A DNA stretch of 64,000 bases from Paraburkholderia acidicola (lineage in GTDB: Bacteria > Pseudomonadota > Gammaproteobacteria > Burkholderiales > Burkholderiaceae). The DNA lies in NCBI RefSeq assembly GCF_002362315.1, contig NZ_MTZV01000006.1:1612001-1676000 (forward strand), in the 5' to 3' direction. The stretch's first letter is position 1; the number at the start of each line of letters is the position of its first letter. Under the pieces are notes generated by a model, which was given only the letters and a program-made list of their open reading frames with translations, searched no databases and had not been told where the DNA came from. This document shows, piece after piece, positions 26,425-35,530 of this stretch. A program made the position numbers and the translations under genes.

Positions 26425-27288
26425 ATGACTTCATCCGATAACAGCTCTCTCGTCGACAAGCTGCTTGCTGGCAATCGCACGACGCTCACCGGTTATGCTG
26501 CGCAACACTTCGGCTGGTCGGTAACCGACGGCGTCGCGACCGTCACGCTGAACCGCCCCGAACGCAAGAACCCGCTGACGTTCGAGTCATACGCCGAACT
26601 GCGCGACCTGTTTCGCCAGCTCGCCTATGCCACCGATGTAAAGGCTGTCGTCATCCACGGCGCAGGCGGCAACTTCTGCTCGGGCGGCGACGTGCACGAA
26701 ATCATCGGGCCGCTGATCGATCTGCCGATGCCCGAACTGCTGCTGTTCACGCGCATGACCGGCGACCTCGTGAAAGCCATGCGCCATTGCCCGCAACCGA
26801 TCGTCGCAGCCGTCGACGGTGTCTGCGCAGGCGCAGGCGCGATTCTCGCGATGGCCGCCGACTTGCGGCTCGGCACCGCGCGCAGCAAGCTCGCGTTCCT
26901 GTTCGCGCGCGTCGGTCTTGCCGGCTGCGACATGGGCGCGTGCTCGATCCTGCCGCGCATCATCGGTCAGGGGCGCGCAGCGGAACTGCTGTTCACCGGT
27001 CGCTCCGCAAGCGGTGACGAAGGCTATGCGTGGGGTTTCTACAACCGCCTGTGCGAGCCGGACGCATTGCTCGACGAAGCCGCGCGTCTTGCCGCCGACC
27101 TTGCCGCTGGGCCAACGTTCGCACACGGCATCACGAAGAAGATGCTGCACCAGGAATGGAGCATGAGCATCGACGAAGCGATCGAATCGGAAGCACAAGC
27201 GCAGGCAATCTGCATGAATACCCGCGATTTCGAGCGTGCATATCGTGCATTCGCCGCGAAATCGCGCCCTGTGTTCGAAGGAGATTGA
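26425..27288 (+). CDS. Enoyl-CoA hydratase/isomerase family protein
   Basis: A 287-residue crotonase-family protein. VATVTLNRPERKNPLTFESY begins the fold, the first oxyanion-hole part is GAGGNFCSGGDVHEI and the second VDGVCAGAGAILAMAADLRL. A glutamate typical of hydratases is not clear in the usual place (VGLAGCDMGACSILPRIIG), so it could act as a hydrolase, isomerase or ring-opening enzyme rather than a simple hydratase. TGGAGAAA precedes the ATG at 26425. Its place in the operon fits hydration or hydrolysis of the dearomatised ring. Confidence 0.87.
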   Translation: MTSSDNSSLVDKLLAGNRTTLTGYAAQHFGWSVTDGVATVTLNRPERKNPLTFESYAELRDLFRQLAYATDVKAVVIHGAGGNFCSGGDVHEIIGPLIDLPMPELLLFTRMTGDLVKAMRHCPQPIVAAVDGVCAGAGAILAMAADLRLGTARSKLAFLFARVGLAGCDMGACSILPRIIGQGRAAELLFTGRSASGDEGYAWGFYNRLCEPDALLDEAARLAADLAAGPTFAHGITKKMLHQEWSMSIDEAIESEAQAQAICMNTRDFERAYRAFAAKSRPVFEGD

Positions 27289-27289
27289 T

Positions 27290-28492
27290 GTGAGCGCATC
27301 CGTTCAAACCGATCTGCACAGCGCGCTCGCGTGGCCGTTCTTCGAGGACCACCACCGCGCCCTCGCCGCCGACATCGAAAGCTGGGCCGTCAATCATCTA
27401 CGTGACGTGCCGCACGACGACGTCGATGCAACCTGCCGCAAGCTCGTGCGCGATCTCGGCGCCGCGGGCTGGCTGAAGTACGGCGTCGGTGGCACAGCCT
27501 ACGGCGGCCACGGCGACGGCATCGATGCACGCGCCGTCTGCCTGCTGCGCGAAACACTCGCGAAACATTCCGGGCTCGCCGACTTCGCACTCGCGATGCA
27601 AGGGCTCGGCTCCGGTGCAATCTCGCTGGCAGGTACGCATGAGCAGAAGTCGCTCTACCTGCCGCGCGTCGCGAACGGCACTGCCCTCGCCGCCTTTGCA
27701 CTCTCTGAGCCGGACGCGGGCTCCGACGTTGCAGCGCTTGCGCTATCCGCGCGCCTCGACGGCGACGCGTGGGTACTCGATGGCGACAAGACGTGGATCT
27801 CGAACGGCGGCATCGCCGATTTCTACGTGGTCTTCGCCCGCACCGGCGAAGCGCCGGGCGCACGCGGCATCAGTGCGTTCATCGTCGACGCCGATACGCC
27901 GGGTCTGCAGATCGCCGAACGCATCGATGTGATCGCACCGCATCCGCTCGCACGGCTGCATTTCGCAGGCGCACGCGTGCCGCGCAGCCAGTTGCTCGGC
28001 ACCGCTGGCGAAGGCTTCAAGATTGCGATGCGCACACTCGATATCTTCCGCACCTCGGTGGCCGCCGCATCGCTCGGCTTCGCGCGCCGCGCGATGGCAG
28101 AGGGTCTCGCGCGCGCCGCGTCGCGCAAGATGTTCGGCCAGACGCTCGGCGATTTCCAGTTGACGCAGGCAAAACTCGCGCAGATGGCATTGACGATCGA
28201 CAGCAGCGCCCTACTCGTCTATCGCGCAGCATGGCTGCGCGATCAGGGCGAAAACGTCACACGCGAAGCTGCAATGGCGAAGTGGCACGCCAGCGAAGGC
28301 GCGCAACAGGTGATCGACGCAGCCGTACAACTGTGGGGCGGCATGGGCGTGCAAAGCGGCACCGTCGTTGAAACGCTGTACCGCGAGATTCGCGCGCTGC
28401 GCATCTACGAAGGCGCGACGGAAGTGCAGCAGTTGATTGTCGGGCGCGATGTGCTGAAGGCGCATGCAGCCAGCGTGGAGCCACTGCGATGA
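27290..28492 (+). CDS. Acyl-CoA dehydrogenase
   Basis: A 400-residue flavoprotein dehydrogenase. It contains AALALSEPDAGSDVAALALS (the FAD/substrate motif), GDKTWISNGGIADFYVVFAR and the C-terminal QLWGGMGVQSGTVVETLYRE and RALRIYEGATEVQQLIVGRD. The catalytic base region ends in EGATEV as in short- and medium-chain enzymes. The start is GTG at 27290 with GAAGGAG upstream. Expected role: FAD-dependent desaturation of a CoA-bound intermediate in the beta-oxidation-like phase. Confidence 0.9.
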   Translation: MSASVQTDLHSALAWPFFEDHHRALAADIESWAVNHLRDVPHDDVDATCRKLVRDLGAAGWLKYGVGGTAYGGHGDGIDARAVCLLRETLAKHSGLADFALAMQGLGSGAISLAGTHEQKSLYLPRVANGTALAAFALSEPDAGSDVAALALSARLDGDAWVLDGDKTWISNGGIADFYVVFARTGEAPGARGISAFIVDADTPGLQIAERIDVIAPHPLARLHFAGARVPRSQLLGTAGEGFKIAMRTLDIFRTSVAAASLGFARRAMAEGLARAASRKMFGQTLGDFQLTQAKLAQMALTIDSSALLVYRAAWLRDQGENVTREAAMAKWHASEGAQQVIDAAVQLWGGMGVQSGTVVETLYREIRALRIYEGATEVQQLIVGRDVLKAHAASVEPLR

Positions 28493-28941
28493 GCACCACG
28501 ACATTCGACATGCCCGTGCGCATCCGCTTCGGCCATTGCGATCCGGCCGGCATCGTGTACTTCCCGCATTACCTGGTGCTGACCAACGCGCTTGTCGAAG
28601 ACTGGTTCACCGATCGCCTCAGCATCGACTACGCGCATCTGATCGCGCAGCGCCGCACCGGTCTGCCGATCGTCAAGCTCGACTGCGAGTTCTCGCGCCC
28701 GAGCCGGATGGGCGAAACCGTTACGTTGTCGCTCGCACTCGCATCGGTGGGCCGCCGCTCGATCGGCATCGACATCGTGTGCCGGTGCGGCGACGAGTTA
28801 CGTTTTCGCGCACACCAGGTGCTGGTGACAACGTCACTTGAAAGCGGTCGCTCGATCGACATACCCGACGATATCGCGGCTGCACTCGCGACGTTCGCAC
28901 CAATACCCCTTTCCACCGATACCGAGGAAGCCCGCTCATGA
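28489..28941 (+). CDS. Acyl-CoA thioesterase (4HBT hotdog family)
   Basis: A 150-residue hotdog-fold thioesterase overlapping its neighbours at both ends by ATGA. The motif VRIRFGHCDPAGIVYFPHYL contains the catalytic Asp of 4-hydroxybenzoyl-CoA thioesterases. It probably releases CoA from stalled or dead-end aryl-CoA compounds so that CoA is not trapped. A similar gene belongs to the Azoarcus anthranilate cluster. Confidence 0.88.
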   Translation: MSTTTFDMPVRIRFGHCDPAGIVYFPHYLVLTNALVEDWFTDRLSIDYAHLIAQRRTGLPIVKLDCEFSRPSRMGETVTLSLALASVGRRSIGIDIVCRCGDELRFRAHQVLVTTSLESGRSIDIPDDIAAALATFAPIPLSTDTEEARS

Positions 28942-29342
28942 AACAAGCTCTTCTGCCTGCCGGCTGGACACCGCCGCGCGGTTACGCGAACGGCGTTGCA
29001 GCTAGCGGCGTTCAGGTGTTCATCGCCGGTCAGATTGGCTGGGACGCGCAAAACAACTTTCACACCGATGTATTCGCGGAGCAGGCCGTTCAGGCATTGC
29101 AGAACGTCGTGGCCGTGCTGCACGAGGCCGGCGGCAAGCCCGAGCATCTGGTTCGCATGACCTGGTACGTCACCGACAAGCGCGAGTACCTCGCCTCATT
29201 GAAAGACATCGGCCGTGCGTTCCGCGAGCTGATCGGCGACTACGACATCGCCATGAGCGCAGTCCAGGTCGTCGCGCTAATCGAGGATCGCGCGAAGGTC
29301 GAGATCGAAGCCACCGCAGTTATTCCCCACGAAGCGCAGTAA
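28938..29342 (+). CDS. RidA/YjgF-family protein
   Basis: A 134-residue RidA-like protein: YANGVAASGVQVFIAGQIGW, QALQNVVAVLHEAGGKPEHL, RMTWYVTDKREYLASL, and VEIEATAVIPHEA at the end, with the Arg-containing strand expected to hold the imine. RidA proteins hydrolyse reactive enamines and imines. Dearomatisation and deamination of an aminobenzoyl-CoA ring should yield such intermediates, which explains its place in the operon. Overlaps the thioesterase by ATGA. Confidence 0.86.
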   Translation: MKQALLPAGWTPPRGYANGVAASGVQVFIAGQIGWDAQNNFHTDVFAEQAVQALQNVVAVLHEAGGKPEHLVRMTWYVTDKREYLASLKDIGRAFRELIGDYDIAMSAVQVVALIEDRAKVEIEATAVIPHEAQ

Positions 29343-29358
29343 CGCCCGGGAGCCTCTG

Positions 29359-30996
29359 ATGGAACCGTCTGCACACGTCGACACTTTTGCGCGCGATCAT
29401 CTGCCGCCGCAGTCGCAATGGCCGGTGTTTCTGCTCGATAATCCGGACGTCGCTTATCCGGCGCGTTTCAACTGCGCGACCGAACTGCTCGACCGGACGA
29501 TCGAAGCGGGCCATCGCAACCGGACGGCGATCTGGTCGGAGGTCGACGGCAAGCCGCACGCGACGACGTACGGCGAACTGCTCGCACTGGTGAACCGCAC
29601 AGCACACGTACTCACTGGCAAGATGGGTTTACAGCCCGGCAATCGCGTGCTGCTGCGCGGACCGAATACGTTGCAGATGGCGGTGGCATGTCTTGCCGCG
29701 CTGAAGGCGGGCCTTGTCGCCGTACCGACGATGCCACTGCTGCGCGCCAAGGAACTCAAACAGATCATCGACAAGGCTGAGGTTTCGGCTGCGCTGTGCG
29801 ACGCACGGCTCGCCGATGAACTGGCGCGTTGCCGCGACACTCAAGACGAGTTCTTTTGCCCGGGGCTCGCGCAGGTTTGCCTCTTTCACGACGACGCGCC
29901 CGATTCGCTCGACACACTCGCGACTACACAACCCGACCACTTCGACGCATGCGACACCGCCGTCGACGATGTCTGCCTGATCGCATTCACCAGCGGCACG
30001 ACCGGCGCACCGAAGGGCTGCATGCATTTTCATCGCGACGTCCTCGCGATGTGCGACCTGTTTCCGCGCCACGTGCTGAAGCCATCCGCAGATGACATCT
30101 TCTGCGGCACACCGCCGCTCGCGTTCACGTTCGGACTCGGTGGGGTGCTGTGCTTTCCGCTGCGTGTCGGTGCATCGACTGTATTGATCGAGAAGCTGAC
30201 ACCGGAGACGCTGCTGCAAACCGTCGAACGCTTTCGCGCGACCGTCATGTTCACCGCGCCAACCTTCTACCGGCAGATGGCGCCGCTGATCAGCCGCTTC
30301 GATACGTCGAGTCTCGTCAAGACGGTATCGGCCGGCGAAGCGCTGCCCGACTCGACACGCGAACTGTGGCGCAATGCGAGCGGGATCGAGATGATCGACG
30401 GTATCGGCGGGACGGAGTTGATTCACATCTTTATTTCGTCGGAAGGCGCGAACGTGCGGCCGCACGCCATCGGTCGCGCGATACCGGGCTATACGGTGTG
30501 TGCGGTCGACGACGACATGCAGCCGGTGCCGCCCGGCCAGATCGGCAAGCTTGCGGTGCGCGGACCGACCGGCTGCCGCTATCTCGCCGACGACCGGCAG
30601 TTGAAGTTCGTCCGCGACGGCTGGAATCTGCCTGGCGATGCGGTCTATCTCGACGAAGACGGCTACGTGTTCTACCAGGCGCGCGCCGACGACATGATCG
30701 TTTCGTCGGGCTACAACATCTCCGGGCCGGAAGTGGAAAGCGTGCTGATGCAGCATGCGGCCGTCGCGGAGTGCGGCGTGATCGGTGTGCCCGATGAAAC
30801 GCGTGGGCAGATCGTGAAGGCGTTTGTCGTGCTGCATCCGGGCTTCGACCAAAACGACGCGCTCGTCACCGAGTTGCAGGACTTCGTCAAACGCACCGTC
30901 GCGCCGTACAAATACCCGCGCGTAGTCACCTTTGTCGAGGCGCTGCCGCGCACCGAAACGGGCAAGTTGAAGCGCTTTGCATTGCGCACGATGTAG
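29359..30996 (+). CDS. Aryl-CoA ligase (2-aminobenzoate/benzoate-CoA ligase family)
   Basis: A 545-residue ANL-family adenylate-forming enzyme. The P-loop is FTSGTTGAPKGCMHF near residue 210, the substrate region runs through DGIGGTELIHIFIS, and the hinge and C-terminal catalytic lysine region is YKYPRVVTFVEALPRTETGK. The sequence is of the benzoate-CoA ligase type. It would activate anthranilate with ATP and CoA, feeding the monooxygenase/reductase at the head of the operon. A gap of 16 bases separates it from ridA. Salicylate or benzoate are alternative substrates. Confidence 0.9.
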   Translation: MEPSAHVDTFARDHLPPQSQWPVFLLDNPDVAYPARFNCATELLDRTIEAGHRNRTAIWSEVDGKPHATTYGELLALVNRTAHVLTGKMGLQPGNRVLLRGPNTLQMAVACLAALKAGLVAVPTMPLLRAKELKQIIDKAEVSAALCDARLADELARCRDTQDEFFCPGLAQVCLFHDDAPDSLDTLATTQPDHFDACDTAVDDVCLIAFTSGTTGAPKGCMHFHRDVLAMCDLFPRHVLKPSADDIFCGTPPLAFTFGLGGVLCFPLRVGASTVLIEKLTPETLLQTVERFRATVMFTAPTFYRQMAPLISRFDTSSLVKTVSAGEALPDSTRELWRNASGIEMIDGIGGTELIHIFISSEGANVRPHAIGRAIPGYTVCAVDDDMQPVPPGQIGKLAVRGPTGCRYLADDRQLKFVRDGWNLPGDAVYLDEDGYVFYQARADDMIVSSGYNISGPEVESVLMQHAAVAECGVIGVPDETRGQIVKAFVVLHPGFDQNDALVTELQDFVKRTVAPYKYPRVVTFVEALPRTETGKLKRFALRTM

Positions 30997-31091
30997 CGTG
31001 CCGATGTAACGGCGCACAGCTGGACAAATAGAGCCACAGCTCGGTCGGGTGTCGATATGATGGGGCCTCGCCGCCACTCTCCCGAGCCGCC

Positions 31092-31763
31092 ATGCTGACT
31101 GTCCATCACCTGAACAACTCCCGTTCGCAGCGCGTTCTGTGGCTGCTCGAAGAACTCGGTGTGCCGTACGAGATCAAGCGCTATGAGCGTGACTCGAAGA
31201 CGATGCTCGCGCCGCCCGAACTGCGCGCGATCCATCCGCTCGGTAAGTCACCGGTCATTACCGACGACGAACAAACCATCGCCGAATCCGGCGCAATCAT
31301 CGAATACCTGCTGGAGCGCTATGGCAACGGCCGGCTCGCGCCGCAGGCAGGCACGCCCGAACGCCAGCGCTTCACCTACTGGATGCACTACGCGGAAGGA
31401 TCGCTAATGCCGCCGATGCTGCTGAAGCTCGTTGCGTTGCGCATCGCCAGCGCGCCGATGCCGTTCTTTGCAAAGCCGATTGCGAGGAAGATCTCCAGCA
31501 CGCTGCAATCGAGTTTCGTCGATCCGCAGATCGGACTGCATCTGTCGTATATCGACGATGCACTACGGCCGACCGGATGGTTTGTCGGCAACGATCTCAG
31601 CGCCGCCGATATCCAGATGAGCTTCCCGCTCGAGGCCGCGACCGCGCGCGGCGGCTTCAAGGACAAGTTCCCTGCATTGAGCAGCTTCGTCGAGCGGATT
31701 CATGCGCGCCCCGCGTATCAGCGCGCGCTCGAACGCGGCGGTCCGTACCAGCTGCTGAGCTAA
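31092..31763 (+). CDS. Glutathione S-transferase
   Basis: A 223-residue GST. The thioredoxin-like N-terminal half has NNSRSQRVLWLLEELGVPYE with the active-site Ser region, LGKSPVITDD (cis-Pro) and the glutathione-binding ESGAIIEYLLERYG. The alpha-helical half includes WFVGNDLSAADIQMSFPLEA. It resembles the bacterial GSTs close to microsomal-type fungal enzymes (HHLNNSRSQR). About 95 bases separate it from the ligase gene, so it is probably its own unit. Confidence 0.9.
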   Translation: MLTVHHLNNSRSQRVLWLLEELGVPYEIKRYERDSKTMLAPPELRAIHPLGKSPVITDDEQTIAESGAIIEYLLERYGNGRLAPQAGTPERQRFTYWMHYAEGSLMPPMLLKLVALRIASAPMPFFAKPIARKISSTLQSSFVDPQIGLHLSYIDDALRPTGWFVGNDLSAADIQMSFPLEAATARGGFKDKFPALSSFVERIHARPAYQRALERGGPYQLLS

Positions 31764-31773
31764 CCGCTAACCC

Positions 31774-32469
31774 CTAACCATTCGCCGCATCCAGCTGCGC
31801 ACGCTCGCTCGGCGCAGCTGGCTCGGGTAACGTGAACAGCGACAAGAAACGCTTCACGGCCGCCTTGTTGCCTTCGATCTGAACATCGCCCGCGCGCAAC
31901 GCTTCGTCGAGCTTGCGTCCACCGTAAGCGATTGCGGCAAGCGTATCCGGATCGCTTTCGATAATCGCATCGGGTTGGTCCGCGTTGCCGCGCCCGATCT
32001 TCAACTGGCCGTCGTCGATCCGCGCATCGAAGCGGTACGCACCCATCCGCAGTTCATAGCGAGCGTCGAGTCCCGCCGCTGCATCCTCATCGAACATCGT
32101 CCTGAACGACAGAATTAGCGAATCGATACTCATCGGCAAGCCGCGCGGCAGCGTCGGCGAGCGAGCGCCCCAACGTCCTAACTCCATCATGATCGGACCG
32201 AGTTCCTGTCCCCATTCGGTCAGCTCGTATACCCATACACCTGCTGGCGGCGGCAGCTGACGCCTTCGTACGACTGCTGCCAATTCCAGCTCGTCGAGAC
32301 GCTGCGTGAGCACATTCGGGCTGATGGTCGGCAGGCCGGCGCGCAAATCGGTAAACCGCTTCGGCCCGAGGACCAGTTCGCGCACGACCAGCAGCGCCCA
32401 CCGTTCACCGACCAGATCGAGCGCGTGCGAACTTGCGCAACCGTCGTTGTAGCTTCGTTTGATGGCCAT
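31774..32469 (-). CDS. HxlR-type regulator with C-terminal SCP2-like domain
   Basis: A 231-residue protein. The N-terminal winged helix is HxlR-type: CASSHALDLVGERWALLVVR, RFTDLRAGLPTISPNVLTQR and the wing YELTEWGQEL. Residues about 120-225 look like a sterol-carrier-protein-2-like ligand pocket (MGAYRFDARIDDGQLKIGRG to GDVQIEGNKAAVKRFLSLF). The start MAIKRSYNDG at 32469 is preferred to the longer one at 32484. It is divergent from the VOC and exporter genes and may control them; the ligand is unknown. Confidence 0.85.
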   Translation of the reverse strand: MAIKRSYNDGCASSHALDLVGERWALLVVRELVLGPKRFTDLRAGLPTISPNVLTQRLDELELAAVVRRRQLPPPAGVWVYELTEWGQELGPIMMELGRWGARSPTLPRGLPMSIDSLILSFRTMFDEDAAAGLDARYELRMGAYRFDARIDDGQLKIGRGNADQPDAIIESDPDTLAAIAYGGRKLDEALRAGDVQIEGNKAAVKRFLSLFTLPEPAAPSERAQLDAANG

Positions 32470-32598
32470 GGCACCGTCGCTCAAAAGACATACTGTGCGG
32501 CAGTATAGCCCACCAATCCAGGATCAGGAATCGTCAGTTGTTTTTTAGGAGTAACGAGTGCTAGACTGGAATTTCCCTATCCTGACCAGGAGTTGATC

Positions 32599-33039
32599 AT
32601 GTCGAGACCCGATCCGTACCTGATGTTCGACGGCAATTGCGCAGAAGCCATGCGTTTCTACGAACGCACGCTGGGCGGCAAGATCGAGGCCATGCTGAAA
32701 ACCAGCGACACACCGATCGCGCACCAGATGCCGGCTGCCAGCGCCGGGCGTATCATGCACGCGGCACTCGAATTCGACGGCGGGATGTTGATGGCGTCGG
32801 ACACGATGATGGGCGAGCCGTACGAAGGCATGAAGGGTTTCATGCTGGCGCTGCGGTATTCGACCGTTGCCGAAGCGGAACGCATCTTTGCCGCACTCAG
32901 CGAGGGCGGTAACGTCACGATGCCGATGCAAAAGACCTTCTGGGCCGAATCGTTTGGCATGGTGGTCGACCGCTTCGGTACGTCGTGGGCTATTAACGGT
33001 GTGCCGGTCGCGCCCGATGCGCTGTGCAAGCAGTCGTAG
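32599..33039 (+). CDS. VOC-superfamily protein, PhnB/YjdN-like
   Basis: A 146-residue vicinal-oxygen-chelate protein of the PhnB-like group: PYLMFDGNCAEAMRFYERTL, then HAALEFDGGMLMASDTMMGE and MPMQKTFWAESFGMVVDRFG. It is probably a dimer without assigned catalysis. The ATG at 32599 has AGGAG seven bases upstream; the TTG two codons before is too close to that site. It lies 31 bases before the exporter gene and is likely co-transcribed with it. Confidence 0.85.
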   Translation: MSRPDPYLMFDGNCAEAMRFYERTLGGKIEAMLKTSDTPIAHQMPAASAGRIMHAALEFDGGMLMASDTMMGEPYEGMKGFMLALRYSTVAEAERIFAALSEGGNVTMPMQKTFWAESFGMVVDRFGTSWAINGVPVAPDALCKQS

Positions 33040-33070
33040 GTGTCACACACAAAACCGTAGGAGCAACTGC

Positions 33071-34546
33071 ATGACCCACAATATAGAAGGCCGTAAGCGC
33101 TGGCTCGCGCTCATCGTGCTCTGTCTCGGCGTGTTGATGATCGTGCTCGACACGACCATCGTCAATGTTGCGCTGCCGTCTATCGCAACCGATCTCGGCT
33201 TCTCCGAGACCTCGCTCGTGTGGGTCGTGAATGCATACATGCTGACGTTCGGCGGCTTTCTGCTGCTCGGCGGACGCCTGGGCGATCTGTACGGACATCG
33301 CAAGCTGTTTCTTGGCGGCATCGTGCTATTTACGGTTGCGTCGCTTGCCTGTGGACTCTCGAACTCGCAGGTGCTGCTGGTCTGTGCGCGCGCTGTGCAG
33401 GGGCTGGGCGGTGCGGTGGTATCGGCCGTGTCGCTGTCGCTGATCATGAACCTGTTCACCGAACCCGCTGAACGCGCGAAAGCGATGGGTATCTACGGCT
33501 TCGTGTGCGCGGGCGGCGGCAGCATCGGCGTGCTGCTCGGCGGACTGCTGACCAACGTGCTGAGCTGGCACTGGATCTTTCTCGTCAATCTGCCCATCGG
33601 CATAGCGGTCTACGCGCTGTGCATCGGCCTGCTGCCCGACGGCCGTGGCCATGCGGAAGGCGAAAAACTCGACGTGGCAGGCGCTGCGACCGTGACGGTG
33701 TCGCTGATGCTCGCGGTCTATGCGATCGTCAATGGCAACGAGGCAGGCTGGACGTCGGCACAAACGCTCGGGCTGCTAGCTGCCGCGGTCGTGCTGTTTG
33801 CCGTGTTCCTGCTGATCGAGGCACGCGTACAGCATCCGCTGATGCCGCTCGGCCTGTTCCGCCTGCGCAATGTTGCGGTGGCCAACGTGACCGCTGTGCT
33901 ATGGGCCGCGGCGATGTTCGCGTGGTTCTTCATTTCGGCGCTGTATCTGCAGCGCGTGCTCGGTTACCGGCCGCTGCAGGTCGGCCTCGCCTTCCTTCCC
34001 GCCAACGTGATCATGGCGTTCTTCTCGCTGGGCCTGTCGGCAAAATTCGTGATGCGCTTCGGTATCCGGATACCGCTCGCCGTGGGGCTCGGTATCGCTG
34101 CCGTGGGTCTGCTGCTGTTTGCGCGCGCACCGGTCGATGGGCACTTCGTCGTCGATACCTTGCCTGGCATGCTCCTGCTTGGCTTCGGCGCGGGGATTGC
34201 ATTCAACCCGATGCTGCTCGCGGCCATGAGCGACGTCGAGCCGGGCGAGTCGGGTCTTGCGTCGGGTATGGTCAACACCTCGTTCATGATGGGCGGCGCA
34301 CTCGGCCTCGCCGTGCTGGCGAGTCTTGCTGCGGCGCGCAGTGGGACGCTCGCCGCCGCCCACGCGCCGGAAGCGGTGGCGTTGAACGGTGGCTATCACG
34401 TGGCGTTTGTGTTCGGCGCGGCGTTTGCGGCGCTCGCGGCGCTGGTGGGTGGGCTCTTTCTGCGCGTAGGTCTGCATGCCGGTGCGCCCGATGCAGCACA
34501 CGGCGCGCAGGACGGCGACACCGGTGCGGCAACCGGCAATACGTGA
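33071..34546 (+). CDS. DHA2-family (14-helix) MFS drug exporter
   Basis: A 491-residue exporter of the EmrB/QacA type. Helix 1 carries the family signature LDTTIVNVALPSIATDL, followed by WVVNAYMLTFGGFLLLGGRL and motif A GRLGDLYGHRKLF. Fourteen hydrophobic segments can be traced. TAGGAG lies about nine bases before the ATG at 33071. No membrane-fusion partner is next to it, so export is probably across the inner membrane only. The HxlR-type gene on the other strand is the likely regulator. Confidence 0.9.
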   Translation: MTHNIEGRKRWLALIVLCLGVLMIVLDTTIVNVALPSIATDLGFSETSLVWVVNAYMLTFGGFLLLGGRLGDLYGHRKLFLGGIVLFTVASLACGLSNSQVLLVCARAVQGLGGAVVSAVSLSLIMNLFTEPAERAKAMGIYGFVCAGGGSIGVLLGGLLTNVLSWHWIFLVNLPIGIAVYALCIGLLPDGRGHAEGEKLDVAGAATVTVSLMLAVYAIVNGNEAGWTSAQTLGLLAAAVVLFAVFLLIEARVQHPLMPLGLFRLRNVAVANVTAVLWAAAMFAWFFISALYLQRVLGYRPLQVGLAFLPANVIMAFFSLGLSAKFVMRFGIRIPLAVGLGIAAVGLLLFARAPVDGHFVVDTLPGMLLLGFGAGIAFNPMLLAAMSDVEPGESGLASGMVNTSFMMGGALGLAVLASLAAARSGTLAAAHAPEAVALNGGYHVAFVFGAAFAALAALVGGLFLRVGLHAGAPDAAHGAQDGDTGAATGNT

Positions 34547-34661
34547 CGCGAAAGGCGGTGCGCGACATCGTCCTTCACGTCAGATGCATCTGAGCAAGAT
34601 CGATCAAATGAGCGGCAGCGGCGCTGGCTATGCTGGCTTCATGCTGACATGAGAGTTGACG

Positions 34662-35495
34662 ATGAACCCGGCAGGCAAGGCACTCTGGTTTATCGAAAGC
34701 CATTTCGCGAGCGAGCTGACACTCGATGACATCGCGAACGGCGGATGCGTGTCGCGCTTTCATCTGGCGCGCGCATTCGAAGCTGCAACCGGCTACCCGG
34801 TGATGCGCTATGTGCGCGGACGCCGGCTGACGGAAGCGGCCCGGCGTCTGGCCAACGGTGCGCCGGATATCCTGGCGGTCGCGGTCGAAGCGGGCTACGG
34901 CTCTCATGAGGCATTCACGCGCGCGTTTCGCGAGCAGTTCGGGCTCACGCCCGAGGCGGTGCGCGCGCAAGGCCGTCTCGACGGTCTCACCCTCATGGAG
35001 CCGCTCAAAATGAATCAAACCCTGCTTACCGAGCTTGCATCGCCACGCTTCGAAACAGCTGTTCCGCTCTGCATCGCTGGGCTCAGCGAACGCTACACGT
35101 GCGACACGAGTAGCGGCATTCCCGCCCAATGGCAACGCTTTTCTACTCACTTCGGCAAGGTGCCCGGCCAGGTCGGTATGGTCGCGTACGGCGTGTGCTA
35201 CAACGCCGACGAGAGTGGCAATTTCGACTACCTGTGTGGTGTCGAAGTACGCGATTTTTCTGGCGTGTCGGCACCCCTCGCGCATCTGCGTATTCCTGAG
35301 CAACGCTATGCAGTGTTCACGCATCGCGAGCATGTTTCGACGATCCGCCGCACGTGGAGCACGATCTGGAACACGTGGCTGCCGGAATCCGGACATGCTC
35401 CCGCCGATGCGCCCTCATTCGAGCGCTACGACGAAGCGTTCGATCCCGTCAGCGGCATGGGTGGTTTCGAAATCTGGTTGCCGCTGAAAACCTGA
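34662..35495 (+). CDS. AraC-family regulator with GyrI-like effector domain
   Basis: A 277-residue protein with the DNA-binding domain at the N terminus: ALWFIESHFASELTLDDIAN, FHLARAFEAATGYPVMRYVR, and a second helix-turn-helix in YGSHEAFTRAFREQFGLTPE. The C-terminal 155 residues form a GyrI/SOUL-like small-molecule domain (AYGVCYNADESGNFDYLCGV, RYAVFTHREHVSTIRRTW). This is the order of Rob and of other multidrug-responsive regulators. ATG 34662 is chosen over TTG 34656. It may act on the exporter just upstream; that is inference. Confidence 0.9.
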   Translation: MNPAGKALWFIESHFASELTLDDIANGGCVSRFHLARAFEAATGYPVMRYVRGRRLTEAARRLANGAPDILAVAVEAGYGSHEAFTRAFREQFGLTPEAVRAQGRLDGLTLMEPLKMNQTLLTELASPRFETAVPLCIAGLSERYTCDTSSGIPAQWQRFSTHFGKVPGQVGMVAYGVCYNADESGNFDYLCGVEVRDFSGVSAPLAHLRIPEQRYAVFTHREHVSTIRRTWSTIWNTWLPESGHAPADAPSFERYDEAFDPVSGMGGFEIWLPLKT

Positions 35496-35530
35496 ACGCC
35501 GAGCGATGTCCGATTCGATCGCGTGCACGA

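Noticed and set aside
29629..31077. A 482-codon antisense frame over the CoA ligase
   Set aside because: The plus strand encodes a complete AMP-forming ligase with all motifs. The antisense product is Arg/His-rich and low in known motifs, as usual for shadows in high-GC genes.
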